DNA of 64,000 nucleotides from Dryas octopetala (GCA_963921425.1 OY992832.1:25943489-26007488); one strand, 5' to 3'; positions 38,400 to 52,194 are shown, counted from the stretch's first letter. Numbers and translations: made by a program. The notes: generated by a model not told the origin, from the letters alone.

Positions 38400-38870
38400 A
38401 CTGGTCCCAAGCACCATGAAGAGATAAAAAGGAATATCTCTAAATTTTGTAGCTATCAATGCCCACAAAAAAGCTCAAAACCATGCTTTACCCACAATTT
38501 AATAACCTCATCCTCATTTTTGAAAATTCTGGTATTCCTTTTAGACCAAATTACCCAAAAGATAGCTGAAACACAACATCTCCATAGAACTTTTGCCTTG
38601 ATACCTGCACCAAGGCACAATGTTTCTCCACAAGTAGTAATATACAAGATGGCAGGATAACCCAGCTCAATCTTATCTCCTCAAATAGCTTATGCCACAA
38701 CCTTTATGCTATCGGGGATTGGATAAAGAAATTATTAATATTCTCTGCTCCACTTTTAAACTTAATACACCATGCAGCGAAAGACACACACTGGGCCTTC
38801 TATGTTGAACATTATCACAAGGGAAGTAGGTAACTTGGCCTTCCAAATCAATGATTTTCTTTGATGCAGA
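38400..38870 (-). pseudogene. LINE (L1-type) 3' fragment, zf-RVT region
   Basis: Minus-strand reading gives, across a few frameshifts and stops, HRRPSVCLSLHGVLSLK, then NFFIQSPIA, RLWHKLFEEIRLSW and WRCCVSAIFWVIWSKRNTRIF. This is the typical zinc-binding reverse-transcriptase C-terminal region of plant L1-type LINEs. No upstream RT or endonuclease domain is seen. It is a decayed 5'-truncated copy within CACTA1. Confidence 0.75.
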
Positions 38871-39838
38871 ACATTAACCCAAATTATCATGCAAACATAA
38901 ATGTAAACATTTAATGAAACACCAAAGATACATGCAGTGTATTTTTATAGCAATTAATCAGACAAACAAGATACAAGTTTAAGTATTGTACTAAGAGAAT
39001 ATACCCATATACTCACCTTCAACTCAATCCTTTGAGGTTGATAAACGATTTTTCCTGAGAAAGTGAAGGAAAACCCAGAGATATCCAAGAAACCCAATCG
39101 AACCCTGTTGAAAATAGACCCAAATTGATCCAATTATTCACCAATAAAACTTAAAACCCGTAGGAGAAAGAGAGAGAAACTGAAAACCAAGAAAACCCCT
39201 AATTTCAACAAGAAAACAAACCCAAGAAACCCCCAAATTTGAAGAAAAACAAAAACCACAAAAAACCCTTACTTTGAAACCCTATTTTCAGAAATAAGAA
39301 ACCGATGAGGAGGAGGTACATAGAAGGGGAAAGAGTGAAAGAGATCGAGGAGGGATTAAGCTTACAATTTCCATATTCGACGCCGTAACCTAAGACGCCA
39401 CCGACGAGAAAGAGAGGAGGGAGAATGAGAGCCACCGACGCCAAGGACTTCCGGCAGTGGCGACACTGGAAGTCTGAGGGAGAAGGATCGAGCTGGCCTA
39501 GGCGAGAGAGAAGGATCGAGCTGGCCTGGGTGAGTGATTGTGGAAAAACGAGTCTGAGAGGGAATGTGTCGTGACTGGTGGGGTTTGGAAACTTGGCTAA
39601 AATTTTGAAGTTGGAGCCCCATGTTTTTTATGTGAAATAGTACTTATTAGATATTGAATTTACATATCAGTTTCACAAAAAGTTAATCAAAAATGTAAAA
39701 TTAAGATATTAGAAAAAAAAAAACCTAGTGATATGGTAATGAATTAAGACATCGTCTAAAAAATCAACCGATATCTAAAACTATACAATATCAGTTTTTA
39801 TATAACAAGTGATGTCTATTAAGGATTTTCTTGTAGTG
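38871..39838. other. CACTA1 right end region
   Basis: No gene is supported. On the minus strand, 39600-39300 looks like a 5' UTR and first-exon region: CT-rich leader, a duplicated GCCAGCTCGATCCTTCTC unit and GC-rich sequence. It could be captured host DNA, but I do not recognise it. The last 190 bp carry subterminal ATATC-type motifs and the TIR. Confidence 0.5.
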
Positions 39839-39841
39839 TGT

Positions 39842-40331
39842 CATTGCGTCGAGATCGATCGGCAGTCGGTGAGGGAGACAGCGGCGGTTAGCGGTGGGGA
39901 TTTGTGGGGGAGGGAGGAGGAGGGAGCGGCGGGAGGCTAGAGAAGGCAAGGGAGAAGGCTAGGATTTCTCGAGCTTGAACTTCCTAGGAGTAGAGGGTAT
40001 GTTATCAAGGTGTGATGAGACTTGCTTCAGCTGTGACATCACCCAATTCACAAAACCCCTATGGTGAAGAAGAAGAAGATCACCGATCTGCAAGGGGTGG
40101 GATTTTTTTTGGGGAATAACCAATCTGCAACAAGGTTGGTGGATTTTTTATATTTTTTTACTTTAGTTGTGTGTTTTTCTTTTTTTTAATTTTATTGTGG
40201 GGTTATAAAGTTTTTTTTTGTTTTTTATAATTTATTTATAATTATTTATTTATTTGTCCACATGACAATTTTTTATAAATTAAAGTCGCGCCACATCAGC
40301 ACCATATTTGCATTTAACAGTCTTCTTAACA
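39842..40331. other. MULE right arm interior
   Basis: 39850-39980 is GC- and GA-rich; 40080-40270 is AT-rich with poly-T tracts. No ORF of note. It mirrors the left arm loosely (ATCTGCAA motifs). Confidence 0.5.
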
Positions 40332-40457
40332 GAGAATCTAACGGAGGTGCGTATTTGTCAAAAAATTGAAGTTGAGGTACTAAATCGTTGAAAATTAAAC
40401 TAGGGGTACCGACTTGCAATATGAGGCAAACTTGAGATACTAAATTGCAATTTGCCC
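40332..40457 (-). repeat. MULE right terminal inverted repeat
   Basis: Inverse partner of 2535-2660, ending TTTGCCC and followed by the TSD copy TTAAATTAA (40458-40466). Confidence 0.9.
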
Positions 40458-40466
40458 TTAAATTAA

Positions 40467-41822
40467 TGGAATTTCATAAAATTCATTTGGAAGGTAAAAT
40501 TTCACTCACATTTACCACTTCTCAAACAAATCTCAAATAACCAAAATAAAACACAAATTTCATAAATCATTTAAGGAAACAAAGGTCCACTCACAGTGAG
40601 AAAATCTAACTTCGATCCTCCGCGGGATCGTCACGAACCACCGTGGTCTCGCCTATAAAATAAATAAGAAAACACAATTAGTGTCTACTCGACAACATTT
40701 AAAGTATGTGTGTGTGTATACGAGACCTAACGTCACACCCGTCTCTCGTCCGGCAGAACGATTTACGACGCACAAATTAAACTCACAAACATCTTCTTAA
40801 TAACCCCCAAAAGCTTCCCGGCTCAAACCAACATCACCCAACCATCCAAAACAAATCCTAACTTAAAATGAAACTTGTCTGAGGCTTACTTCGATCGGAA
40901 AGTTCGTCCTAGAGTATTATCGGTAACAATAAGGTCTCAATTCTTCAACCACATTCAACAAAATCAAAAGCAACAATTTACTGAAAATTTGTCAAAAAAT
41001 AATTCTATGATAACGAAATGGAAGTGGGGGTTCGAACTCACAGCCCAAAGTGGCTGCTCCAAATCCATATTTTAACCAAATATATAAAGATATCTCAAAT
41101 CTTCTCAAACATTCAATTCTAAACATCAAATTTGGGTGTCCTAAAGATGAGATTGTCCAAAACCACACCAATAGTAACCCCCTAACCAAAAACCCAAGGT
41201 AATCCCGAAATGACTCTAAACCCCCACATTCAATCTTCATATAAACTAAAAAATTACATAGCCATAACATAAGAGGTTGAAAGCCCATTAAGAAGGAAGG
41301 AAAACCCACCTCAAACCTTGAAGATTGAAGGTGGAACTGGCCAGAAATTTGGAGGAAATGGCCGGCGTTTCTGTGGGGGATTTTCTGAGCAGAGGTCGCG
41401 CAGGGGCTAGCCAGGTGAGGTGGTCGGCGTCGGGGGAGGCTTGCCGGAGATCTGGGTTGGGATGAGTGAGTGCGGGAGGAAGGAGAGAAATGGAGAGAGA
41501 GAGAGAGAGAGATTTGAAAATTAAAAAAAAAAAAAAGTTTTGGGTCTTTCTAGAAAGACTCTAAAATATAAAAGTCTAAAATGCCCCTAAGCTTGTTCGT
41601 TCGTAAAAATTCAAACTATAACTTCGATCTAAAAACCGTTTTCGCTTATGCATTTGAGAACCCAAGCTCTAATTAACCATCTTCAATTAATGGCCAAGAT
41701 TCTTTTTTTTTTAATCGCTTGTCCTAACATTATAGCTCCTTTCTAAAACTTAAATAAAACCCAACAATTAAAAAGTTAAAATTTTAAATCCCAAACAAAT
41801 AAACTTGGGTCGGGTCGTTACA
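40467..41822 (-). repeat. B-type LTR remnant D
   Basis: From about 40550 it aligns by eye with B-type LTRs (compare 48601 onward: CAAATTTCATAAATCATTT, CACTCACAGTGAGAAAATCTA, CGCCGGATCG-type block). It ends GGGTCGGGTCGTTACA at 41822. The left part of the LTR is missing; it abuts the truncated gag of C across the MULE. A deletion joining C and D therefore preceded the MULE insertion. Confidence 0.75.
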
Positions 41823-42768
41823 CCTTTTATGGCATGTATTATGCTAATAAATATTGATACATGTGAAAGTTGCATTGTTTATGATTGTCATCTGTGGCGT
41901 GGTTTTTATGTAGTTGTGATGATAAATTTGTTAAGATGACTTGAGAGTAAGGGTCACATAATGATGACCTTGGGTTTCGATCCCCTAAACTTCCGGAGGG
42001 GTTTTGCGATTTAGATTGGTAGATGTCAGTGTGGACTTCCAATCTAAAGTTGATAACCATAAATGGATGCTTTCGCTACCAGTTTAATTTTTACTAATAA
42101 CCCAGGTAGGGTGGTAGTTGTACCAGTTGAGATTCGGTCATCAAGTAAGGTATAGAAGCTTCCAAAATTGTTTGTGAAATGTTGTGTGAGCATACAACTG
42201 TTTTCAATAACTGATTCGGATTTTATGGTTGTGCATTGTACTAATTTTTTATGGATTTCATGGACTATTAGTTATTAAATATATTCGTTATTATTACTCC
42301 TGAAGCTATAAACGTATGTGATGCTTACTCCCTACTGTACTATGTTGAGTGCAGATTTCTCTCTAGTTAACGACTTGGACTGAGGGTACGGTTTTGCTGC
42401 TTGTCAACTATATTATTCTATCTGGTTTAGATCCTTTTGTTGGGCAAGTTGTTCATGGTCAATGCCAAATCTTTTGTGATAGATTGGCTGTTGTGTTATT
42501 TTTGTGGGTTGTTTTGTAAAAACAAATACTTATTTTCAGGTTGGTTATTCTGTAAAATATTGGATATTTATCCTTGTGGGTTCCTCGAGGTTATTTGAAA
42601 CCTTATAGTAACCTTGGTGGGTTAGTTTTAATAAAAATGTTTAATGCATATTTTGTATTTTCCGCTGGCAAAATAAACTCTTATTCAACCCTATCTATTT
42701 ATTGAAACTCAAAAAGGGCTTATTCCATGCACCTTGAAAATATTTGGGATTATAATACTCGAGGTACG
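41823..42768 (+). other. Probable 3' part of element C, non-coding
   Basis: AT-rich, no coding signal. Joined across F it continues at 60030-60093 and ends in GGGTGTCACA, an LTR-like terminus. I could not align it to the 5' LTR by eye, so its identity as C's 3' LTR is inferred from the flanking GTTTG duplication only. Confidence 0.4.
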
Positions 42769-45486
42769 TGTAACGACCCGACCCAAATTTTCACTAAAAA
42801 TTTAAATTTTTTATTTAACTATGTTTTTAAGAGGTTTAGAATAAGGTGTTGGATTGTATTTTAAAGACTTTGAGATTTATTTGGAAAATAAAAAGGGTTT
42901 TGATTTATTTATTTTGTTTTAATTTAAGCTTGACCCAAAGTTGACTTTTAAAATAAATGAGTTTTCGATTTTGACTTTGGGTCCGTTAGATAGGTTTCGA
43001 TCCCACGATTTCATAGACACGTAGCACGCTTCGACCCGAGTTACAGTTTGAAAGATATGGGCGTTTGAAGCGAGGGGCAATTTCGTAAAATGGACAAATT
43101 GGGTTTAAAAATCAGATTTTTTTAGAACTTTCTCTCTCTCTCTAGAACCTTCTCTCTCCCTTTATTTATTCTCTCTCACCCGCACTCTCTCCTTCTGTCT
43201 TCCCTCCCCCGTGACCGGCCCTGCACACAGCTGCCACAGCCACCTCCACCTCGCCGTCGACCACCCCTCGCCGACCCAGCTTCACCAGCGAGACCCCCCC
43301 CCAGCCTACTCTCTCTCCTTATTCTTTCTCTTCCCGAGTTCCCTCTCTCTCCCCCCTTTTTCTGTGCGCGACCAGCTCGGCCAATTCCGGCCACTACCCG
43401 ACCTGCCCAGGCCACCGGCGAGCCCCCAGCAACCTTTCCCTTGCAGCCCAGCCCCTACACGCGCGAGAACGAGGCCAGAGGAAGCCCAGCCCGCCGCCAC
43501 TGCCCGCCCGATTCCGGCCAAATCCCAGCTCCTTTCATCCCTATTTTTGGCGAGACGACCGCGGCCCGAAACAATTCGGCGGAGGATCGGAGCTAGGATT
43601 CTCACAGTGAGTGGACATTTGTTTTTAGAAGCATTTTATAAAATTTGTGAATTTATTTATTGATTACTTGAGTTTTGATTGAGATATAATGAATGTGGGT
43701 GAATTCTTGGTTTTTAAATGTATTTATGAAATTCCTTTGAATTAACTGTTGTTGATAAATCTTGATTTTGATGTGGGGTTTGGTGGACGGAGTTGAATTT
43801 CGGGTTTTCAAATACTCTCGTATATAAGTTTTAAAACATAATTTTATTTGATGTTTTGTTTAAATTTATGGACCTTTTTGGAAAGAACTCTAGCTTCCTA
43901 CTAAATCAATATGGCTCATTTAATACTTTGGGTTTTGATCGAAAAGAATGGATTAGATTTATGCCTATTGAATTTAAATTTAGCTATGAATTTACGTTTA
44001 TGGATTTAAAGTTTTTCTTGGAAAAGTACGATTATTTTATTCTTGGTGGAAAAATGATTTATTTGGGGCTATGGAAAAAAATAGTTTTCAAACCACCCTT
44101 TGTAGTACCCTCCAGGTTATCAAATACATAGGTCTTTGGGACCCATCACGGCACACATATAGGCTTTGGGCCGTGTGTCGGGATGCTTCGCCCTTTGGGG
44201 GCCGCTCTGCGTGCACGTATGACCAGGATTGCCTGCACGTGCCGATTTTATTCGCACGTGTGTATGACCAGGATATTGCCTACACGTGTTGGATTTACTC
44301 CACGCGTGTGTATGGCCAGGATATTGCCTGCACGTGTTGGATTCATTCCACGCGTGTGTATGGCCAGGATATTGCCTGCCTGTGCGATGCAGGAATTCCG
44401 TACAGGTGTATGTGTAACGCCCCGATCCTTGGGCCCATAAATACACTGAAACTTTGCCCTTTAAACCTCTTTTCAAAGAATGAGCCATGTACTTGACATA
44501 ATAAATAAATACATTTGATAAATCAGAGTGCGAGCCCAAAATCATTTATGTAAAATCACTGTATAAAATCAGTTAAATCAAAATAAAATGGGTCCCACTG
44601 TCTCGTCTTCTCCCCACTGCTTCCTCAGCCTGCTTAACCTGCAAAACACAAACCCTACACCACATCCATGGTGCACCGGGTTATATAATAAACCCGGTAA
44701 GCTCACTAGAGCTCGTATGAGTGAAATGACGAGATAATAATTATCCTCAATAAAATCCTCAATTAAATTCCATACTTAATAATAATCCACAATAATATCC
44801 ATAATTACTGATTCACATCACAATTTTATCACAAATCATCCAAGCATCAAAATAAACATAATTCCTCAATTTCACATCTTAAATCCCATCAATAAATAAT
44901 AATCATCATTCTGGCAAATCAATTGCCTAAACGTCAACTATTAACCTCAATCTCGAATCATTCACATCCTAACTCATAACCTCAAAGCATAGTCACCATC
45001 ATTTCCATTCTCAAGGATTCAAGCCTAGACTTTACCAAGTTCTAGTCAAACCAATTCCTAACAAAAAAAAGCACACAAGAAATCAAGCAAATAATTAAAC
45101 TAACTAATTTCACTCACGTCGCTTTTTGAAATCCTCTAGCTTTCAAAACTTAAATTTAAGTGAATTATAGTTGCAAACTTCTTATTGCCCCTTAAAACCG
45201 ATTCGTCTCCTCAACGAACCTAAATAATTTAAGTAAACCTGAAAAATAAAAACTTGAAAAATGTGGTAGAAACATCAGACCTTAAATAAAGTTTTTCAAG
45301 AATAAGACCATTACGAAGTAAATCAATTTAAAAGCTTGAAATCATTTGAAAACCACTCTAACCCACAAATCGAGAAAGTTTACTATCTATTAACGACAAT
45401 CAAACGAGAGTACGTGTCATGCAAGAATGTGTGTGTGTGTGTCCCAGAGTCTATAAAAAAAATATTGCATTATGCCCAAAGATGGA

Positions 45487-47161
45487 TTACGTACCCATGA
45501 TGACGTCTGGTGAAGGCAAAGCGTCCCGCTGCGTCATGGCGAAAACTCTGCCCTGGGCTCTGGGGCGTCCTGGTTGACTCCTCTGCTGTCCTCCACCTTT
45601 ACTAGCATGACTAGACCGTGCTCCACTACCAGACGTAGCACCTGCAGTCTCCACTGCTTTCTATCCCTGACTCTGGGCACCTGAAGTCTGTCCCTATTGG
45701 GGGGCCAATCCCAAAGATCCTCCAATATATGATCCAACCGAGAGACTTGACCAAAGTTAATCTCTCCTTATATGTTGTACCTCGCTTCTCTGATTCGAAC
45801 AAAGGTAGGTTGTCGCTATGTCGATATCCAGAGGTGAGCCACAAGCTCCTGTCTCGAAATTATGGTGATGACGTGCCCTGAAATTCGTTAGGTGATCCAT
45901 TAAAAATTTCATCATTGTACCATGGAAGTATACGTCACGAATAGGTAACGAGAGAGCGTCTTCGTGTCCATAAAAATCAAGATGAGACATTAGGATCGTT
46001 ATCAGTGCATGATTGTGTATTACGCTGTCCATTCGTGACAATTCAAGATCGGTATGCTAACTTATTTGCTTGACTTGACTCATAAATCCTCAACTAGCGC
46101 GATTAACCATCGTAATGCAAATAACCTTTCTCCTTACTTAAAAGAAACAAAAAGTCTTGCTCCAAGTGATTAGTCTCTGTGGTCCATCACGCTTCCGCTG
46201 CGCTACTCTGATTAACCCTTTGATCTCTAAATGTATCCAACATAAATATGATCGCAACTTCAAGTATCATTAATTTCTACGTCTTCCACACCATTCCTTA
46301 CGTATCCATGAAAATGAGAAATAACTTATGATCATGAACTAAGGGGTCACCCTCAAGCTCCTATCATTTCCTTAGCAATGTGTGATGTATTTAAGTCTAT
46401 CTCGACTCCAACTACCCAGACTTCCATCGCAAGTTACTTATGTCTCCAAAATGGTCTAGCTCCTCATCACCATCCAGAAGTTATCTTTAATCCATCGAGT
46501 ACTCACATGCCCCAAGTTAAGAAAGCTAGATTAGTGGAATTACAACAATTTCAAGCTTACTCTTTTAAATAAAAACATCACTTCATACGTCATCGCTTTG
46601 TGATGTCTTTTCTCTTCTAATATCAACCCTTACTTAAATCCAATACTTGGATCTCTTGCTTTCCATAAGCCTACCACCTTCTAATTTCTCGTATCATCCC
46701 TTTACGTCACGTCTCTCTCTACCCAAATTCCTTCATTGTCCTCATTAGACTCCCAAAATAAAAACAATTCATTTATCCATTAATCGTTATTATGATATCT
46801 TTATCCTAATACACACGTATGTATCCTTCTCCATCCTTATTATAACTATCAAAGTTTAACTAAGCTTCACTGTGTCACATCTTCGATACTTAATCTCTAG
46901 GAAAATCTATAATTCTAATAACGTTAAATTCCATAAAATTCCAACTTGATTTCCTCGAATGGGCTTCAAACGAAGTACTGAAACATTTAACAATGCATTC
47001 TCAATTCCGCAGTTACTAATTATCAAAAAGAAATCCTCACGAGAACGACCCAATTTGTAATACTAGCATACTGCAAACGTAACACTCACGTTAATCGTAT
47101 TAAATCTACCCCCATAAACTTACCACAATCTACCTTGAGGTCGGCCACGTCGAGGAGGCAT
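45487..47161 (-). pseudogene. Chromovirus-like gag remnant, copy 1
   Basis: On the minus strand the ATG at 47161 opens MPPRRGRPQGRLW then a stop. Near the other end, 45690-45487 reads, after an in-frame stop, GGGQQRSQPGRPRAQGRVFA followed by MTQRDALPSPDVIMGT and a stop. That is the Gag-to-protease linker typical of plant chromoviruses. Between them the frames are broken and the ORFs at 45757-46041 and 45534-45737 are out of frame or unrecognised. The capsid and zinc knuckle are not clear. Confidence 0.65.
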
Positions 47162-47243
47162 GTCCATACTAGCTGAGAAAAACCTTTCCATTCCTCGAAG
47201 GATGCACACAAGGTGCCTAGTCTACAGAAATTTAAAACCTAAT

Positions 47244-47255
47244 GCTCTGATACCA
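47244..47255 (-). other. Primer-binding site of B, copy 1 (tRNA-iMet)
   Basis: The minus strand reads TGGTATCAGAGC, 3 bp after the LTR end. The second copy is at 52180-52191. Confidence 0.9.
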
Positions 47256-47258
47256 AGT

Positions 47259-49414
47259 TGACAGGACCGCCCCCGGATTCCACCCTGAAACCCGGAGAGG
47301 TCCTGCGGGAATCCAAATTCAAGGAAAATCCTACCGAAAATTCGGCAGAACCTCCCCTAAAAATGGACTAACCCAGAAATTTTAAACCTGTTAAAAACAC
47401 TTCTAAACAGCAACCACCTCTACCACAACCAAATAGGGTCTCAGACCCAACAATTTCACAGAGAAACCAACTTAAAAATTTTAGAGTGGTTATCAGAGCT
47501 CCTATCCTATTACAAGGAAATTTTATATAATAAAGTGTAGCCTACAGAGTCCGACTAGGGAGATGGACGCGAATGCCTCGACGTTATTGGCTCGACCTCC
47601 ACCAAAGCCACTACCTGGGGGGACAATTTAAGACAAAACAAAACAAACCGTGAGACAGGCTCAGTGAGTGGACACTTAAATGGAAATGAAAATCAAGTCT
47701 AAATATTTTTAACTCTAAAACCTCACGTCGCTCTTTGAACACCCCCAGTTTTAAAATCATTTTCGCTCTAAGAGTATTGTAAAACTAAACCAAAGCACCA
47801 ACTCTTTATCGAATAAAACTTCAAACATTAAAAGTTCTGAGTAGTTTATAAATTTAAAATAAAATATCGAAATAAAACTGTATAATACATTTGTAATAAA
47901 ATAATTTAAACTGAAAACTTCTTTCTCAAACCACTCTCAATATACAAAAAAAATTTATAAAACTGTTCAACTGAAAACGTCATACTTAAAAACCCTTTTT
48001 TTTTTTCTGCCATAAACCCATCACTTAAAATACTTAACAGTCGAAAACACACACCAGTCAGTTACCCGGAGAATCTGTCATACATGCGCAGAGCCGAGAA
48101 TCTGTCATACACATGCAGAGCCTAAAAATCTGTCGTACGTGCACGCAGAGCGGCCCCCAAAGGGCGAAACATCCCGACACACGGCCCAAAGCCTATATGT
48201 GCATCGTGATGGGTCCCAAAGACCTATTAAATCTGATAACCTGGAGGGTACTGCAAAGGTGGTTTGAAAACCATTTTTCCATAAACCAAATACATCCTTT
48301 TTCCACCAAAAATAAATATCAAGGTACTTCCCCAAAAGAAACTTAAATTCCATAAGCCAACATACGAAATCCGAATTAAATTCAATATACATAAATCAAA
48401 CTAATACTTTCCGACAAATTTGAAATATTAAATGAACCTTGTATATAAAATGAGAAACTAAATTCTTTTTCCAAAACCCAACAACTCACTAAAATCAACA
48501 TGTAAATATATGTTTTAAAAACTTTCTTATAAAGCATTTGAAATCCGAAATCTAACATTTTTATCAAATCCCAAATCAAATTCAATTAGCCAAGATAAAA
48601 ATGCAAATTTCATAAATCATTTTAAGGAAGTAATGTCCACTCACAGTGAGAAAATCTAATGTCGATCGTCCGCCGGATCGTCGCGAACCCCGGTCGTCTC
48701 GCCTATAATTAAACAACAAAATATAGATTAGTCTCGGTTTTACAACCTCTAAAGGATGTGTGCGTAAAGTCTAACGTCCCACTCGACTTCGTTCCTATGC
48801 GATTGGTTACGATCTACACGAATCGACCAATAACACTTCCACAACCGCCCCTAGATCAACAACCAACTCAACAATGGCTCTAAATAATCCTACATTCAAG
48901 AGATGACAGTGGGTGTTTTGAGACCACTGCGATTGCCGCCCAAAGTGGTGGCTCCAAGCCCAAATTTGGCTAAAATACCCTATTTCCTAAAATCTACTCA
49001 TACTTTACATCCCCTAGGGATGAAAATTTCTAAACAAAACAACAAGAATAATCCCCCAATCTGAAAACCCAAACAATCCCGAAATAGCATCAAACCCCAG
49101 AATTTACAAATTCTCAATTACTCGAAATTGAACAACATGAGTTTAGGGAAATGGAAGCCCAAAGTAAAAGGAAGATGACTCACCAAAAATGGGGATGAAA
49201 AGAGCTGGGATTTGGCCAGAAATCCGACGAGACAGAGAGGCGTTTTTGGCGTCGTTACTATGCGCGTGGGTCTGGACTGGAGGGAGGAGGCGTCGGGCTG
49301 AGCTGGTCGGCCAACGGGGGAGATCTCCGGTGGTCGGCGTCGATGGAAAAGTCGCCGAAAGTGGCTGGGTGGCTGGGTTGGTCGCGCACAGAGGAAAGGG
49401 GGAGTGAGAGAAAA

Positions 49415-49445
<31 letters not shown>

Positions 49446-50038
49446 TAGGCTCGGGGGTGGTGGTGGTCGGCGCCTGGGGTGTTCGCCGGAGGTCGAGACC
49501 GGCAAGGGTGGCCAGCGATGGTGAAGGGTGGTGGCTGGGTGATGGCGCAGGGGGTCTCGCGGGGGAGGAGAAAACCAGAGGGAGAGAGGGCGGGTGGGAG
49601 AAAAATAAAGGGGGAGAGAGAAATTGGTAGAAAGTTCTAGAGAGAGAGAGAAATCAGAAAACAAATTTCTGATTTTGGGTATTTAAATCCCACTTTGTCA
49701 ATTTTACGAAATTGCCCCTGGCTTCAAACGCCCATATCTCACAAACCGTAACTCGGATCGAAGCGTGCTACGTGTCTATGAACTCGGGGGATCGAAACAT
49801 ATCTAACGGACCCAAGGTCAAAGTCGAAAACCCATTTATTTTAAAAGTCAACTTTTGGTCAAACCCCAAATTAAAACAACAATAATAAAATAAAAATTTT
49901 AAATCCAAACCCTTTTTATTTTCCGAATAAATCCCAAAATCTTTAAATTACAATTCAACATCTTTAAAAAAAATCTCTTTAAAGCATAGTTAAATAAAAA
50001 TTTAAATTTCTAGTGTTAATTTGGGTCGGGTCGTTACA
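47259..50038 (-). repeat. B LTR, copy 1
   Basis: 2780 bp; on the minus strand it starts TGTAACGACCCGACCC and ends CGGTCCTGTCA. It contains a (GA)n tract at 49421-49445. Overlapping GC-rich ORFs at 49118-49664 on both strands are leader sequence and not genes. Confidence 0.88.
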
Positions 50039-50051
50039 ACCTTCCCCCCTT
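50039..50051 (-). other. Polypurine tract of B
   Basis: The minus strand reads AAGGGGGGAAGGT directly before the LTR start. Element A has the same tract at 56091-56103. Confidence 0.85.
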
Positions 50052-50422
50052 ACAAAAATTTTGTCCTCGAAATTTTGTACAAAACTTAAATTTAAGTGAA
50101 TTATAGTTGCAAACTTCTTATTGCCCCTTAAAACCGATTCGTCTCCTCAACGAACCTAAATAATTTAAGTAAACCTGAAAAATAAAAACTTGAAAAATGT
50201 GGTAGAAACATCAGACCTTAAATAAAGTTTTTCAAGAATAAGACCATTACGAAGTAAATCAATTTAAAAGCTTGAAATCATTTGAAAACCACTCTAACCC
50301 ACAAATCGAGAAAGTTTACTATCTATTAACGACAATCAAACGAGAGTACGTGTCATGCAAGAATGTGTGTGTGTGTGTCCCAGAGTCTATAAAAAAAATA
50401 TTGCATTATGCCCAAAGATGGA

Positions 50423-52097
50423 TTACGTACCCATGATGACGTCTGGTGAAGGCAAAGCGTCCCGCTGCGTCATGGCGAAAACTCTGCCCTGGGCTCTGGG
50501 GCGTCCTGGTTGACTCCTCTGCTGTCCTCCACCTTTACTAGCATGACTAGACCGTGCTCCACTACCAGACGTAGCACCTGCAGTCTCCACTGCTTTCTAT
50601 CCCTGACTCTGGGCACCTGAAGTCTGTCCCTATTGGGGGGCCAATCCCAAAGATCCTCCAATATATGATCCAACCGAGAGACTTGACCAAAGTTAATCTC
50701 TCCTTATATGTTGTACCTCGCTTCTCTGATTCGAACAAAGGTAGGTTGTCGCTATGTCGATATCCAGAGGTGAGCCACAAGCTCCTGTCTCGAAATTATG
50801 GTGATGACGTGCCCTGAAATTCGTTAGGTGATCCATTAAAAATTTCATCATTGTACCATGGAAGTATACGTCACGAATAGGTAACGAGAGAGCGTCTTCG
50901 TGTCCATAAAAATCAAGATGAGACATTAGGATCGTTATCAGTGCATGATTGTGTATTACGCTGTCCATTCGTGACAATTCAAGATCGGTATGCTAACTTA
51001 TTTGCTTGACTTGACTCATAAATCCTCAACTAGCGCGATTAACCATCGTAATGCAAATAACCTTTCTCCTTACTTAAAAGAAACAAAAAGTCTTGCTCCA
51101 AGTGATTAGTCTCTGTGGTCCATCACGCTTCCGCTGCGCTACTCTGATTAACCCTTTGATCTCTAAATGTATCCAACATAAATATGATCGCAACTTCAAG
51201 TATCATTAATTTCTACGTCTTCCACACCATTCCTTACGTATCCATGAAAATGAGAAATAACTTATGATCATGAACTAAGGGGTCACCCTCAAGCTCCTAT
51301 CATTTCCTTAGCAATGTGTGATGTATTTAAGTCTATCTCGACTCCAACTACCCAGACTTCCATCGCAAGTTACTTATGTCTCCAAAATGGTCTAGCTCCT
51401 CATCACCATCCAGAAGTTATCTTTAATCCATCGAGTACTCACATGCCCCAAGTTAAGAAAGCTAGATTAGTGGAATTACAACAATTTCAAGCTTACTCTT
51501 TTAAATAAAAACATCACTTCATACGTCATCGCTTTGTGATGTCTTTTCTCTTCTAATATCAACCCTTACTTAAATCCAATACTTGGATCTCTTGCTTTCC
51601 ATAAGCCTACCACCTTCTAATTTCTCGTATCATCCCTTTACGTCACGTCTCTCTCTACCCAAATTCCTTCATTGTCCTCATTAGACTCCCAAAATAAAAA
51701 CAATTCATTTATCCATTAATCGTTATTATGATATCTTTATCCTAATACACACGTATGTATCCTTCTCCATCCTTATTATAACTATCAAAGTTTAACTAAG
51801 CTTCACTGTGTCACATCTTCGATACTTAATCTCTAGGAAAATCTATAATTCTAATAACGTTAAATTCCATAAAATTCCAACTTGATTTCCTCGAATGGGC
51901 TTCAAACGAAGTACTGAAACATTTAACAATGCATTCTCAATTCCGCAGTTACTAATTATCAAAAAGAAATCCTCACGAGAACGACCCAATTTGTAATACT
52001 AGCATACTGCAAACGTAACACTCACGTTAATCGTATTAAATCTACCCCCATAAACTTACCACAATCTACCTTGAGGTCGGCCACGTCGAGGAGGCAT
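50423..52097 (-). pseudogene. Chromovirus-like gag remnant, copy 2
   Basis: Same sequence, stops and frame breaks as copy 1 (45487-47161), shifted by 4936 bp. Shared lesions show that the gag was already dead before the duplication. Confidence 0.65.
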
Positions 52098-52194
52098 GTC
52101 CATACTAGCTGAGAAAAACCTTTCCATTCCTCGAAGGATGCACACAAGGTGCCTAGTCTACAGAAATTTAAAACCTAATGCTCTGATACCAAGT

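Larger units (their letters stand above)
6712..39838 (+). mobile_element. CACTA (En/Spm) element 1, 33 kb with nested insertions
   Basis: The left end is CACTACAAGAAAA and the right end its inverse TTTTCTTGTAGTG, flanked by the 3-bp TSD TGT (6709-6711 and 39839-39841). Native sequence sums to about 13.3 kb in five blocks: 6712-9692, 12606-14404, 25212-27028, 29969-34355 and 37522-39838. They carry an EDM2-like gene fragment on the minus strand, a TNP2 transposase gene, a TNPA/Transposase_24 gene and a LINE fragment. The TNP2 gene lacks its N-terminal region and has a frameshift, so this copy is probably non-autonomous. Confidence 0.93.
2535..40457. mobile_element. Non-autonomous Mutator-like element (MULE)
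   Basis: Long terminal inverted repeats begin GGGCAAA at both ends. They are flanked by a perfect 9-bp duplication TTAAATTAA (2526-2534 and 40458-40466), the expected TSD length for MULEs. Native sequence is only about 1.6 kb: 2535-3220, roughly 6399-6708 and 39842-40457. The rest is LTR remnant E and the CACTA element. I see no MULE transposase domain, so the element depended on another copy for movement. The interior near 39842-40130 is GC-rich and could be captured sequence, but I do not recognise it. Confidence 0.88.
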
